The notes: generated from the sequence alone by a model not told the origin. Numbered from the stretch's first letter, positions 43,670 to 50,518 are shown. The stretch is 64,000 nt of DNA from Mycolicibacterium mageritense (GCF_010727475.1 NZ_AP022567.1:6944001-7008000), one strand, 5' to 3'. Made by a program: numbers and translations.

Positions 43670-43984
43670 ATGTCGATGAACTTGAAGCTGTGCGTCACGT
43701 TGCGCTACGGCACCTACCGCGGCGCAGACAGCCGCCCGACAGCCGAAGATCGCTCCCACCTCGAGTCCCTGTGCCGCGAGGTGGCCGCCGATATGGGTGA
43801 TGACGTGCTGTTCGCGCGCACCGAGCCCACCGAGACGGTGTCCTGGCCGTCGAAGACGCTGGTCCTGTCGTACTCGCTGTTCCACCCTGAATCAGCGGCG
43901 CTCAGTTCACTGGCTCAGGTGTGGAAGTCCAAGCTGGAGACGGCCTATGACTGCACCGTCCACGTCAGCGCCAGTACCGATTAA
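43670..43984 (+). CDS. hypothetical protein, 104 aa, operator-controlled
   Basis: AGGGAGTAAGG precedes ATG 43670. KLCVTLRYGTYRGADSRPTA and TLVLSYSLFHPESAALSSLA indicate a small alpha/beta fold. No known family. Controlled by operator site 3, so part of the putative XRE regulon. Lies inside the tRNA array. Confidence 0.7.
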   Translation: MSMNLKLCVTLRYGTYRGADSRPTAEDRSHLESLCREVAADMGDDVLFARTEPTETVSWPSKTLVLSYSLFHPESAALSSLAQVWKSKLETAYDCTVHVSASTD

Positions 43985-43994
43985 GCTGCTGGCG

Positions 43995-44171
43995 ATGGCG
44001 CGTGAAAAGTGGGTCTACCAGGGAGCCCGTATCGCCCTTGGGTATGGGGCTCAGATGGAAGGCCAGCGCCGTTACTGGTTCCGGCGCGAGGACATCGGCG
44101 CCGGCGGCACGACGTTGATCATCCCCGTCGACAAGTTCTGGCCGGCCGGCCAGCGGGTCGCACATGCCTGA
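43995..44171 (+). CDS. hypothetical protein, 58 aa
   Basis: ATG 43995, 10 nt after the previous stop. Sequence GARIALGYGAQMEGQRRYWF; probably co-transcribed with 43670. No motif recognised. Confidence 0.55.
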   Translation: MAREKWVYQGARIALGYGAQMEGQRRYWFRREDIGAGGTTLIIPVDKFWPAGQRVAHA

Positions 44172-44340
44172 TGCCACACCCACGACGGCACCGCCGCCGC
44201 CGAACGGCTGCCGTTGGTGCGGCCGCGAACAGCGCACCCATGCCCTCGAATGGGACGACTCAGCGGGGTACCACGGCTGGGTAGCGCCCACCGACGATCA
44301 GCGCGTCGAACGTATCCGCACCCGCCGCGAGGCGGGATAG
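44164..44340 (+). CDS. small zinc-binding protein, 58 aa
   Basis: ATG 44164 overlaps the end of the preceding frame. GCRWCGREQRTHALEWDDSA has CxxC followed by a His, a common pattern in small phage-type zinc proteins. It ends 3 nt before tRNA-Thr, so it may share that transcript. Confidence 0.55.
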   Translation: MPDATPTTAPPPPNGCRWCGREQRTHALEWDDSAGYHGWVAPTDDQRVERIRTRREAG

Positions 44341-44343
44341 CAC

Positions 44344-44420
44344 GCCCCGGTAGCTCAGCCCGGCCAGAGCGGCCGCCTTGTAAGCGGTGTCCGCCGCCGG
44401 TTCGAATCCGGCTCGGGGCT
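44344..44420 (+). tRNA. tRNA-Thr (TGT)
   Basis: Acceptor GCCCCGG/TCGGGGC, anticodon loop CTTGTAA, T arm GGTTCGAATCC. Confidence 0.93.
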
Positions 44421-44442
44421 CCCCCGCACCCATCGGTGCGTC

Positions 44443-44514
44443 GCCGCCGTAGCTCAGTGGCAGAGCGCCGCCTTGGTAAGGCGGAGGCCTCGGGTTCAAC
44501 CCCCGACGGTGGCT
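44443..44514 (+). tRNA. tRNA-Thr (GGT)
   Basis: Acceptor GCCGCCG/CGGTGGC, anticodon loop TTGGTAA; CCA encoded. Confidence 0.93.
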
Positions 44515-44661
44515 CCACGGTTGTCGGTGACCATCCGCTGCGCGAGCGGGGCGTGGAACCGTCAGACCCGGCGTCGCCCTGCCCGCGCGGGGACCGTTGG
44601 CGGATGAGTGAATCTGTGCCGGGCAAGTCAGACTGCAGCTGGCCGAAAGTCGCGGGTCTAC

Positions 44662-44734
44662 GTGGATGTGGCGCAGCCGGTAGCGCGTCTCGTTGCCAAC
44701 GCGAAGGCCGCGGGCTCGATCCCCGCCGTCCGCA
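44662..44734 (+). tRNA. tRNA-Gly (GCC)
   Basis: Acceptor GTGGATG/CGTCCGC, anticodon loop TTGCCAA; one mismatch in the anticodon stem; CCA encoded. Confidence 0.88.
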
Positions 44735-44738
44735 CCAT

Positions 44739-44812
44739 GCCCCTCTGGCCCAACTGGTAGAGGCGTCGGGTTTAGGTTCCGAAGGTTCCCGGTTCGAATC
44801 CGGGGAGGGGTA
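44739..44812 (+). tRNA. tRNA with TAG anticodon (Leu), short variable loop
   Basis: Acceptor GCCCCTC/GAGGGGT (G1-U72 wobble), anticodon loop TTTAGGT. The anticodon reads CUA, a Leu codon, but the gene is only 74 nt and lacks the long variable arm of normal tRNA-Leu. Only one nt separates it from the CCA of tRNA-Gly. Confidence 0.75.
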
Positions 44813-44829
44813 CGCAGATCAAAACACAT

Positions 44830-44902
44830 TGGCCCGTAGCTTAATTGGCAGAGCACGCGACTGTTAATCGCGCCGTTGAAGGTTCGAGTCCTTCCGGGCC
44901 AG
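44830..44902 (+). tRNA. tRNA-Asn (GTT)
   Basis: Acceptor TGGCCCG/CGGGCCA, anticodon loop CTGTTAA. Confidence 0.95.
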
Positions 44903-44913
44903 CGCACCATCTC

Positions 44914-44986
44914 GGGGGCTTAGCTCAGTCGGTAGAGCGCCTGCTTTGCAAGCAGGATGTCGGGAGTTCGAATCTCCCAGTCTCCA
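44914..44986 (+). tRNA. tRNA-Ala (TGC)
   Basis: Acceptor GGGGGCT/AGTCTCC, anticodon loop TTTGCAA, followed by CC-A-like end. Confidence 0.95.
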
Positions 44987-45045
44987 CTTCCGGCGCACCC
45001 GCGCCACCTTGGCCCGACCACGACACCGAAAGGAGGTGCGGCGCC

Positions 45046-45504
45046 ATGACCACATTGCTGCCCGCACCTGCCGTGCAGGTGTTCAACGCCGACTACTCCG
45101 ATCACGGCACCATCTCCTGGCAGGACGCCGTGAGCATGATCCTGCGTGAGGCGGCGTTCGTGCTGGAGACCCACGTTCCGCCGCGGCTGGTGCGGTCCCC
45201 CTCGGTCGCGATCGAGGTTCCGCGGTCGCTGATGCTGGCGCGATACGTGCACGTGCCGTACCGGCGCGACACCGAGCACGCCGCTCGCGCTGACATCCTG
45301 GCCCGCGACAAGCACACCTGCGCCTACTGCGGCAGTCGGGCTGACACCTACGATCACGTGCTGCCACGTTCCCGCGGTGGTGGTGACACCTGGTTCAACC
45401 TGGTGGCCGCCTGCGGGCCATGCAACTGGAGCAAGGCCGACCGGACGCCGGAGGAGGCGGGGATGCGGCTGCTTTGGCAGCCGTACCGACCCAAGGGTGT
45501 GTGA
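45046..45504 (+). CDS. HNH endonuclease
   Basis: 152 aa. Typical McrA-type HNH: CAYC (92-95), YDHVLPRSRGGGD (His104), NLVAACGPCN (Asn118, Cys123, Cys126), then Lys130; the two CxxC pairs bind a structural zinc. The strong ribosome site AAAGGAGGTGCG precedes ATG 45046. Located among tRNA genes. Similar to free-standing HNH nucleases in mycobacteria and their phages. Confidence 0.92.
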   Translation: MTTLLPAPAVQVFNADYSDHGTISWQDAVSMILREAAFVLETHVPPRLVRSPSVAIEVPRSLMLARYVHVPYRRDTEHAARADILARDKHTCAYCGSRADTYDHVLPRSRGGGDTWFNLVAACGPCNWSKADRTPEEAGMRLLWQPYRPKGV

Positions 45505-45571
45505 CCTGGGGTTTGAGTGTTACCCGCAGTGGAGACTTGGCCCGCTGCGGGTCACACTCAAACCCCATCTT

Positions 45572-45642
45572 GGTCCGTTCGGTTAGTGGCAGGCCGCGGG
45601 TTTCTCAGACCCGTTGCGCGGGTTCGATTCCCGCACGGACTA
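45572..45642 (+). tRNA. tRNA-Glu (CTC)
   Basis: Acceptor GGTCCGT/ACGGACT, anticodon loop TTCTCAG. Confidence 0.92.
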
Positions 45643-45670
45643 CGTTGAAGCCCGCCGAGGCGACAGCACT

Positions 45671-45741
45671 GAGAGGGTTGGCATAGACGGTCTGCCGGCT
45701 GGGACGCCAGCTGCACGCGGGTTCAACTCCCGCCCCTTTCA
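45671..45741 (+). tRNA. atypical tRNA, anticodon undetermined
   Basis: Acceptor GAGAGGG/CCCTTTC, D arm GGC/GCC and T arm GCGGG-TTCAACT-CCCGC are good. The anticodon stem closes on a loop of six (GGACGC) or eight bases, not seven, and the U33 position is G. GAC (Val) is a possible anticodon. May be decayed or recoding. Confidence 0.6.
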
Positions 45742-45757
45742 CTCGACACCGCCCTGC

Positions 45758-45776
45758 TATTCTCTACTTTAGAGAT
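45758..45776 (+). promoter_or_regulatory. regulon operator site 4
   Basis: TATTCTCTACTTTAGAGAT: TTCTC/GAGAT spaced by 7 bp over a TATTCT -10 box, 30 nt before GTG 45806. Confidence 0.78.
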
Positions 45777-45805
45777 TCGCACATGTGCTGCTTGAGGGAG
45801 GTTCG

Positions 45806-46042
45806 GTGGGACGGTGGAAAGTAGGCGCGCGAGTCACGATCGCCGACGCCGCCCACGTACCTGTCTCGCTGCGGCGGTACTTCGTCCCCGGCGAGACGGC
45901 CGGCACGGTGTCGCATCAGGTGCGCCACAACGGGATCAGCGGCTATGGATATTCCTGCGATGTGCGTTGGGACATCGCAGGACGGTGGGGCGACACAATC
46001 TCGAAGCGGCACGCTGAATCGGAACTCACCGCACTGGAATAG
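45806..46042 (+). CDS. hypothetical protein, 78 aa, operator-controlled
   Basis: GTG 45806 follows GAGGGAGGTTCG. Sequence RVTIADAAHVPVSLRRYFVP and CDVRWDIAGRWGDTISKRHA suggests a small beta-barrel with a polar surface. Directly downstream of operator site 4; 12 nt upstream of the HAD gene, with which it probably forms an operon. Confidence 0.65.
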   Translation: MGRWKVGARVTIADAAHVPVSLRRYFVPGETAGTVSHQVRHNGISGYGYSCDVRWDIAGRWGDTISKRHAESELTALE

Positions 46043-46053
46043 GGGCTGACACC

Positions 46054-46629
46054 GTGACAACGCCGATGTGGTTGCTCGACTTCGACGGCGTGATCAACGC
46101 GCTGTCCAAGCGCGGCGGGCGAAGCTTCTGGCCGGACTGGCGATCCGCGACCATCGACCACCCCGAAGGGGACCGTGACCGTCACGGCAAGCCGGTGAAG
46201 CTCCCACTGCTGTGGTCGGCGACGGTCGTCGAGACCGTTGCCGCGGCTGTCGACGCCGGTGTGGCGGTGCAGTGGTTATCGACGTGGCGTGAACACACCC
46301 GGCAGCTGCCGCCGATCCTGGACGGGCTGCCGGAGATCCCGTGGTTCGACGAGAACGTCCTCGCCGCCGATGCTGCAGACGGGCTGGATGCGCGTGAGCG
46401 GATGGTATCGGGCCCCTGGAAGGTTGCCGTCGCCAAGGCGGCGGTCCCCGGCGATGCAGCACTTCTGTGGACCGAGGACGCGCTGTCAGTCGACATGCTC
46501 TCGGAGAGCTGGCGCAAGTCGCGTACCGCGCCCACTACGTTCGTGCGTCCGCACCCGGCACAGGGGCTGATTCCCCGCGATGTGCGCGTGATCCGCGAAT
46601 GGATCGCCCAGTACGCGCCACATCCGTAG
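46054..46629 (+). CDS. HAD-superfamily phosphatase-like protein
   Basis: 191 aa. Motif I LLDFDGVIN (Asp9, Asp11) and motif II LSTWREHT define a HAD fold. The Lys of motif III (WKVAVAKAA) and acidic motif IV (LLWTEDALSV) follow. Small HADs of this type occur in actinobacteriophages near tRNA genes; some related proteins remove phosphates from nucleic-acid ends, which is a guess here. Downstream of operator site 4. Confidence 0.8.
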   Translation: MTTPMWLLDFDGVINALSKRGGRSFWPDWRSATIDHPEGDRDRHGKPVKLPLLWSATVVETVAAAVDAGVAVQWLSTWREHTRQLPPILDGLPEIPWFDENVLAADAADGLDARERMVSGPWKVAVAKAAVPGDAALLWTEDALSVDMLSESWRKSRTAPTTFVRPHPAQGLIPRDVRVIREWIAQYAPHP

Positions 46630-46660
46630 CATCGATCCGACCCAGTTACAGTCCCACGGC

Positions 46661-47149
46661 ATGGACGCCGTGTTTCTCGACATCGACGGCACGCTGAATG
46701 TCACCGACTCCGCACCGGGTTGGACACTGAGCACCCGCACAGTCGGGTATCCGATCCACGCGGTGACCGAGGTCGTCGACTGGCTGTGCACGCTGCATGA
46801 TCGCGGCGTCGCGCTGGTGTGGAACACCACCTGGAACGACCAGGCCGACGACTACGCCGAGTGGTTCGGCCTCCCGCACGGGCTGCCATGGGTTCGCCAC
46901 GACGAGAACCGGGTCAGCTTCGGGCACAGCCTGAAAGTGCGCGGCGCGCTGCGCTACCTGCAGGCGCATCCTCGGATCAAACGTGCCGTGGTACTCGACG
47001 ATGTGGTCGGCGAGCATGACGCGTGCCTGCCAGCAGTTACGTCCGGCCGGGTACTGGTACCGGAACTGCACGAGCGCCACGGCGTGACCCGTGAGGTGAT
47101 GGTCGCTGTCGATGCTCACCTGCGCCTGCACCCGCGTGTAAGGGTGTGA
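46661..47149 (+). CDS. second HAD-superfamily phosphatase-like protein
   Basis: 162 aa. Motif I FLDIDGTLN (Asp7, Asp9), motif II LVWNTTWND, later AVVLDDVVGEHDA as motif IV. Shares organisation with its upstream neighbour but is diverged. TACAGT at 46647-46652 lies 8 nt before ATG, suggesting a leaderless promoter of its own. Ends 3 nt before tRNA-Phe. Confidence 0.8.
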   Translation: MDAVFLDIDGTLNVTDSAPGWTLSTRTVGYPIHAVTEVVDWLCTLHDRGVALVWNTTWNDQADDYAEWFGLPHGLPWVRHDENRVSFGHSLKVRGALRYLQAHPRIKRAVVLDDVVGEHDACLPAVTSGRVLVPELHERHGVTREVMVAVDAHLRLHPRVRV

Positions 47150-47152
47150 GAT

Positions 47153-47225
47153 GGTCCCGAAGCTGACATGGTTCAAGCGCCCGGTTGAAGCCCAGGAGAA
47201 GTCGGTTCGATTCCGGCCGGGACCA
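47153..47225 (+). tRNA. tRNA-Phe (GAA)
   Basis: Acceptor GGTCCCG/CGGGACC perfectly paired, anticodon loop TTGAAGC (one stem mismatch), T arm intact. Confidence 0.88.
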
Positions 47226-47248
47226 CACAACAGGGAGGTGAGGAGGTG

Positions 47249-47818
47249 ATGCGGCGCCACAGCACCCGCGCGGTTGATGCGGAGTGGTTCCGCGCCCACG
47301 TCCGTCCTGCTCACGAGGAACGGTGGTCTGACACCGAGGCGATTCTGCTGGCGGACCCGCATGAGCGTCGCCGCATCGCCGAGCTGGCATCCGAGCTGGT
47401 TGATGGCTTCGAGCGCCCGATCATCGTCCGCCGCGATCGCTGGTGGAGCCGACGGCTGCGAGTCGCAGACGGAGTGCACCGCTCGATTGCCGCGATGCGT
47501 CACGGGATTCCGCTGCTCATCCGCAACGGGTACCCGCCCGAGAGCGATGACAGCGGCGGCGACATCTACACCGCGACTGTCAGTGGGTCTGATCCTGCGG
47601 AATTCCTTGATGCAGCGCTGAGTCTGTCGTCGTTCCGGTGCTCAGCTGGGCCATGGGTGCAGTGTGATGTCGCATCCGGTGCTCCGGACGGTGTTGTGCG
47701 GCTGCATCTGTCACGCCACGACGACCTGCAGGAGCTGATCTCCGCGGAGCTGCAGGAGCGGCTGCGCGAGTCCGGATGGTGGGCGCAGGTGAAGTTCATC
47801 GGCCCCGCCGAGGACTGA
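47249..47818 (+). CDS. ParB/sulfiredoxin-like domain protein
   Basis: 189 aa; ATG 47249 (or GTG 47246) after GGGAGGTGAGGAG. FERPIIVRRDRWWSRRLRVA then DGVHRSIAAMRHGI resembles the ParB/Srx nucleotide-binding fold (GxHR after a hydrophobic strand). No helix-turn-helix is visible, so a DNA-partition role is not supported. Function unknown. Confidence 0.6.
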   Translation: MRRHSTRAVDAEWFRAHVRPAHEERWSDTEAILLADPHERRRIAELASELVDGFERPIIVRRDRWWSRRLRVADGVHRSIAAMRHGIPLLIRNGYPPESDDSGGDIYTATVSGSDPAEFLDAALSLSSFRCSAGPWVQCDVASGAPDGVVRLHLSRHDDLQELISAELQERLRESGWWAQVKFIGPAED

Positions 47819-47875
47819 GTATCCGTACGCGCCGCGTGCCGACCGGGGACCGTTGCCCGCGCAGGGTGGCCGGCT

Positions 47876-48088
47876 ATGAGCGGATCCGACTACAAGAAAC
47901 GGCTCAAGGCGCTGATCTCGACAGCCGAGGAGCAACAATGGGACGTCTGTAAGACCAGCGGCGGGCATTGGCGGTTCGTTCCGCCGGACAAACAGCAGAA
48001 CATCGTGATCGCGCCGGCCACTACTCGCGATCACCGTGCCGTGGCCAACTTGGAAGCCGACCTGCGCCGTTCCGGGTTGTCTGCGTGA
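47876..48088 (+). CDS. HicA-like toxin
   Basis: 70 aa, the usual HicA size. CKTSGGHWRFVPPDKQ holds the GGHW version of the conserved Gly-His of HicA mRNA interferases (double-stranded RNA-binding fold). No hicB antitoxin gene is adjacent, so it may be orphaned or host-controlled. Confidence 0.65.
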   Translation: MSGSDYKKRLKALISTAEEQQWDVCKTSGGHWRFVPPDKQQNIVIAPATTRDHRAVANLEADLRRSGLSA

Positions 48089-48119
48089 AGTGCGTCGGTC
48101 CCGTTGCGGGGATCGTCAC

Positions 48120-48192
48120 GCCGCGGTAGCTCAGTGGAGAGAGCGCCTGATTACGGATCAGGGGGTCGGGGGTTCGAATCCCTCTCGCGGTA
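48120..48192 (+). tRNA. tRNA-Arg (ACG)
   Basis: Acceptor GCCGCGG/TCGCGGT, anticodon loop TTACGGA. Confidence 0.93.
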
Positions 48193-48224
48193 CGTCATCA
48201 CGCGAATCGCTCAGCGGTGCGCGC

Positions 48225-48298
48225 GGATTCCTAGCTCAGTTGGTTAGAGCACCGTCCTGATAAGACGGAGGTGCCGGGTTCGATTCCCGGGGGATCCA
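48225..48298 (+). tRNA. tRNA-Ile (GAT)
   Basis: Acceptor GGATTCC/GGGATCC, anticodon loop CTGATAA. Confidence 0.95.
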
Positions 48299-48303
48299 CA
48301 ACG

Positions 48304-48400
48304 GTGGTGTGTCCAGGCGGGCACGCGGTTCGAGTCCGCAGCGTGTCGAATCGGGCGCGTCATGGGCCGTGTGTGGGTTTCGAGTCCCGCGCACACCACC
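48304..48400 (+). pseudogene. tRNA-like remnant with two T-arm motifs
   Basis: A 9-bp acceptor-like stem (GGTGGTGTG/CACACCACC) encloses two T-arm-like sequences (GCGG-TTCGAGT-CCGC and GGG-TTTCGAGT-CCC). No cloverleaf with a seven-base anticodon loop could be drawn. Probably two fused or decayed tRNAs. Confidence 0.5.
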
Positions 48401-48404
48401 TCAT

Positions 48405-48478
48405 GGCTGTGTGGAGGAGCTGGAGTCCTCGCCGCCCTGTCACGGCGGAGATCGCGGGTTCAAGTCCCGTCACGGTCG
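48405..48478 (+). tRNA. tRNA-Asp (GTC)
   Basis: Acceptor GGCTGTG/CACGGTC, D stem GAGG/CCTC, anticodon loop CTGTCAC. Confidence 0.92.
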
Positions 48479-48537
48479 CAACTCGCTGGCATCGCCGCTT
48501 TCCCTGTGCACGGGGGCCGGCGGTGTCCGGCGGCAAC

Positions 48538-48609
48538 GGTCCTCTAGCTCAGCGGGAGAGCGCCGCGCCTACAACGCGGATGTCGGGGGTTCGAATCCCT
48601 CGGGGACTA
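48538..48609 (+). tRNA. tRNA-Val (TAC)
   Basis: Acceptor GGTCCTC/GGGGACT, anticodon loop CCTACAA; base 33 is C rather than the universal U. Confidence 0.88.
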
Positions 48610-48613
48610 CAAG

Positions 48614-48694
48614 CGCGGTGTTGAGCAGGTGGTGGGCTCAGCGGCCTGTAAAGCCGTCTCTTCGGACGTGTCGGTTCAATTCCGGCCACCGCGA
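48614..48694 (+). tRNA. tRNA-Tyr (GTA)
   Basis: Class II, variable arm around TTCG, acceptor CGCGGTG/CACCGCG, anticodon loop CTGTAAA; CCA encoded. Confidence 0.92.
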
Positions 48695-48725
48695 CCAGGA
48701 CCGCGCCGGCCTCAACGGCGCACAC

Positions 48726-48801
48726 CGGGGTGTAGCTCAGCTTGGTTTAGAGCACCCGCTTTGGGAGCGGGAAGTCGCACGTTCGAATCGTGTCACCCCG
48801 A
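48726..48801 (+). tRNA. tRNA-Pro (TGG)
   Basis: Acceptor CGGGGTG/CACCCCG, anticodon loop TTTGGGA. Distinct from the broken tRNA-Pro(GGG) at the att site. Confidence 0.94.
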
Positions 48802-48811
48802 CCGATCGCAT

Positions 48812-48884
48812 GCCCGCGTAGCTCAGCGGATAGAGCACCTGCCTCCGGCGCAGGTTGTCCCGAGTTCGATTCTCGGCGTGGGCT
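48812..48884 (+). tRNA. tRNA-Arg (CCG)
   Basis: Acceptor GCCCGCG/CGTGGGC, anticodon loop CTCCGGC. Confidence 0.94.
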
Positions 48885-48888
48885 CTTG

Positions 48889-48961
48889 GCCTCCATAGCT
48901 CAGTTGGCAGAGCTTCCGACTTTTAATCGGAATGTCGCAGGTTCGATCCCTGCTGGGGGCA
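48889..48961 (+). tRNA. tRNA-Lys (TTT)
   Basis: Acceptor GCCTCCA/TGGGGGC, anticodon loop CTTTTAA. Confidence 0.95.
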
Positions 48962-48977
48962 CGCACAGCGGAGGAAG

Positions 48978-49571
48978 TCAGGTCTGTCGGCAGTCGGCCG
49001 CCATCACCGCCCTGGCAGCCCGGATCGATTTTCCCCAGCGGTGGGTGACTTTGTCGAGATTCAGCGGTGGCTTCAGCACTGTGAGTACCGCGGTTTCGAC
49101 CGCGTCGAGCGGCACCTCAGTTGCGGGGTGGACCCAATACGTTGCGCGCAGGTTGGCGCGCATCCACGTGCTGAGAAGTTCGTCGTGCTCGGCGGATAAC
49201 CCGTAATTCGACGCATATTTCGGAATCGACGGATTACGGTAGCGGCCTCGCAAACCCAGCGTCGACCGCAGTTGTGCCGCCAAAGATCGGCGCAGTGTCG
49301 AGCTGCCGGTGATGCTGGTTGACCCGCCGGCGAAACCGAAGTGGGTGCCGACATCTCGGCTGGACAACGATCGCTCGGCTTTCCCGGCGTAGAGCGGACG
49401 CGCGTCTGGAGCTTCGCCGAGTCCCAGCGTGTGCCAGACGGTATCCGCACCGAACACCGCATACAGACCGGGACTTGCCGGCCACGAAAGCAGCGACGCC
49501 TCTGTGATGGCCTCCGGTGGGGCGTACAGCGCTGCCATGGCGGCACAAGACAGCTCGTCGACAGTGACCAT
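48978..49571 (-). CDS. GIY-YIG nuclease-domain protein
   Basis: 197 aa. PGLYAVF (GLY as the GIY variant, 35-37) and PLYAGKAERSL (YAG as YIG, 61-63) open the fold; later Arg/Glu residues would complete it. It is the only minus-strand gene between array tRNAs of this block and carries no tRNA on its strand, which fits an invading homing endonuclease. ATG 49571 is chosen over GTG further upstream. Confidence 0.8.
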   Translation of the reverse strand: MVTVDELSCAAMAALYAPPEAITEASLLSWPASPGLYAVFGADTVWHTLGLGEAPDARPLYAGKAERSLSSRDVGTHFGFAGGSTSITGSSTLRRSLAAQLRSTLGLRGRYRNPSIPKYASNYGLSAEHDELLSTWMRANLRATYWVHPATEVPLDAVETAVLTVLKPPLNLDKVTHRWGKSIRAARAVMAADCRQT

Positions 49572-49656
49572 GCGGCCCCACGTTAGCGGGCTACCGACGG
49601 TCCCCGGCGCACAGTCGTCCCTCACCTTTCCGACACCCACCCCGCTCGCGGGGCAA

Positions 49657-49728
49657 GCGTCCGTAGCTCAGCGGCAGAGCAACCGTCTCCAAAGCGGTTA
49701 CGCGCAGGTTCGAGTCCTGCCGGGCGCG
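49657..49728 (+). tRNA. tRNA-Trp (CCA)
   Basis: Acceptor GCGTCCG/CGGGCGC, anticodon loop CTCCAAA. Confidence 0.93.
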
Positions 49729-49789
49729 CAACACCTCGCTGGGTTGGCGGGGTTCCAGAGGTCGCGGCGACGGTCGTGGTCTCGTCCAT

Positions 49790-49862
49790 GGCGCCGTGCT
49801 GTGATGGCTAGGCACCCGAGTTTTCACCTCGGGAGGCGCGGGTTCGATTCCCGTCGGCGCTA
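49790..49862 (+). tRNA. tRNA-Glu (TTC)
   Basis: Acceptor GGCGCCG/CGGCGCT, anticodon loop TTTTCAC. Confidence 0.93.
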
Positions 49863-49923
49863 CAAATTTCGATACCGCGCCGCGCACGGCTGAGGTGCCG
49901 ACCACCGGCCTACGGTCACCGAC

Positions 49924-50121
49924 ATGTCCAGCGCCGTCGTCACTGCCACTCACCCGACGCACTGGGAGGTCACCTCGCACAGTGTGGCCGTCACGGTGCG
50001 CGATGTCCGCAAGATCGAATCGACCTACGACTGGCTGGTTTTCAACAGCCACGGCCAGTCTCTGCTGACCAGCAACCCGGTCGCTGCAGCCGCGATCGAG
50101 GCCGTGAAAGCCACCCCATAG
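49924..50121 (+). CDS. hypothetical protein, 65 aa
   Basis: TACGGT at 49911-49916 lies 7 nt before ATG 49924, so the message is likely leaderless. Sequence VRDVRKIESTYDWLVFNSHG looks like a compact alpha/beta fold. No family. Confidence 0.6.
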   Translation: MSSAVVTATHPTHWEVTSHSVAVTVRDVRKIESTYDWLVFNSHGQSLLTSNPVAAAAIEAVKATP

Positions 50122-50290
50122 CGGCGCATCCTCCGCGTGTCGCGCGCCGTCGGCGGGATCTTCGGTTCCATCGGTGAAGCTGTGCGCAGCGAGACCTCGT
50201 GTCAACACCGGCTTCGATGACCTTCACCGGTGAAGGCGTCTCCATGACGCTGGCCCCAGACGAGAGGCGACCTGCACGGGGTTTCGCTAC

Positions 50291-50354
50291 TGCCCCTGCA
50301 GCTCAGCGGATCAGAGCACCGGGCGATCCGTTCGGGGCCAGCGGGTGTGGCCCC
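50291..50354 (+). pseudogene. tRNA fragment fused to a hairpin
   Basis: TGCCCCTGCAGCTCAGCGGA and the following TCAGAGCA are a normal tRNA 5' half (acceptor and D arm). The anticodon and T arms are missing and the sequence runs into a GC hairpin instead. Likely a deleted tRNA gene. Confidence 0.6.
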
Positions 50355-50471
50355 AACTGAAACGAGTGGCAACCGCACCAACCGTGTCGAGCAACGCGTC
50401 AGCCGCGAGGTGGCTACTCCATGCATGGTGGGTACTCGGCCGAAACGCCCAGCCGGATCGCCCGCCAGTGA

Positions 50472-50491
50472 TATTCTCCGAAAGCGAGAAT
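50472..50491 (+). promoter_or_regulatory. regulon operator site 5
   Basis: TATTCTCCGAAAGCGAGAAT, a perfect ATTCTC-N7-GAGAAT palindrome over a TATTCT -10 box, 28 nt before ATG 50519. Centre sequence differs from the other four sites (no TTTTA). Confidence 0.72.
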
Positions 50492-50518
50492 GCCACTATC
50501 AGTAATGGGAGCGGAGCA

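Larger units (their letters stand above)
50122..50518. other. non-coding stretch with a tRNA fragment and operator
   Basis: Contains a tRNA 5' half (50291-50320), a perfect 7-bp hairpin (GGGGCCA/TGGCCCC, 50334-50354) and operator site 5 at 50472. Confidence 0.5.

Noticed and set aside
48120..48961. CRISPR-like array suggested by regularly repeated GGTTCGA segments
   Set aside because: The repeats are T arms of individual tRNA genes with different bodies; no constant repeat-spacer structure or cas genes.
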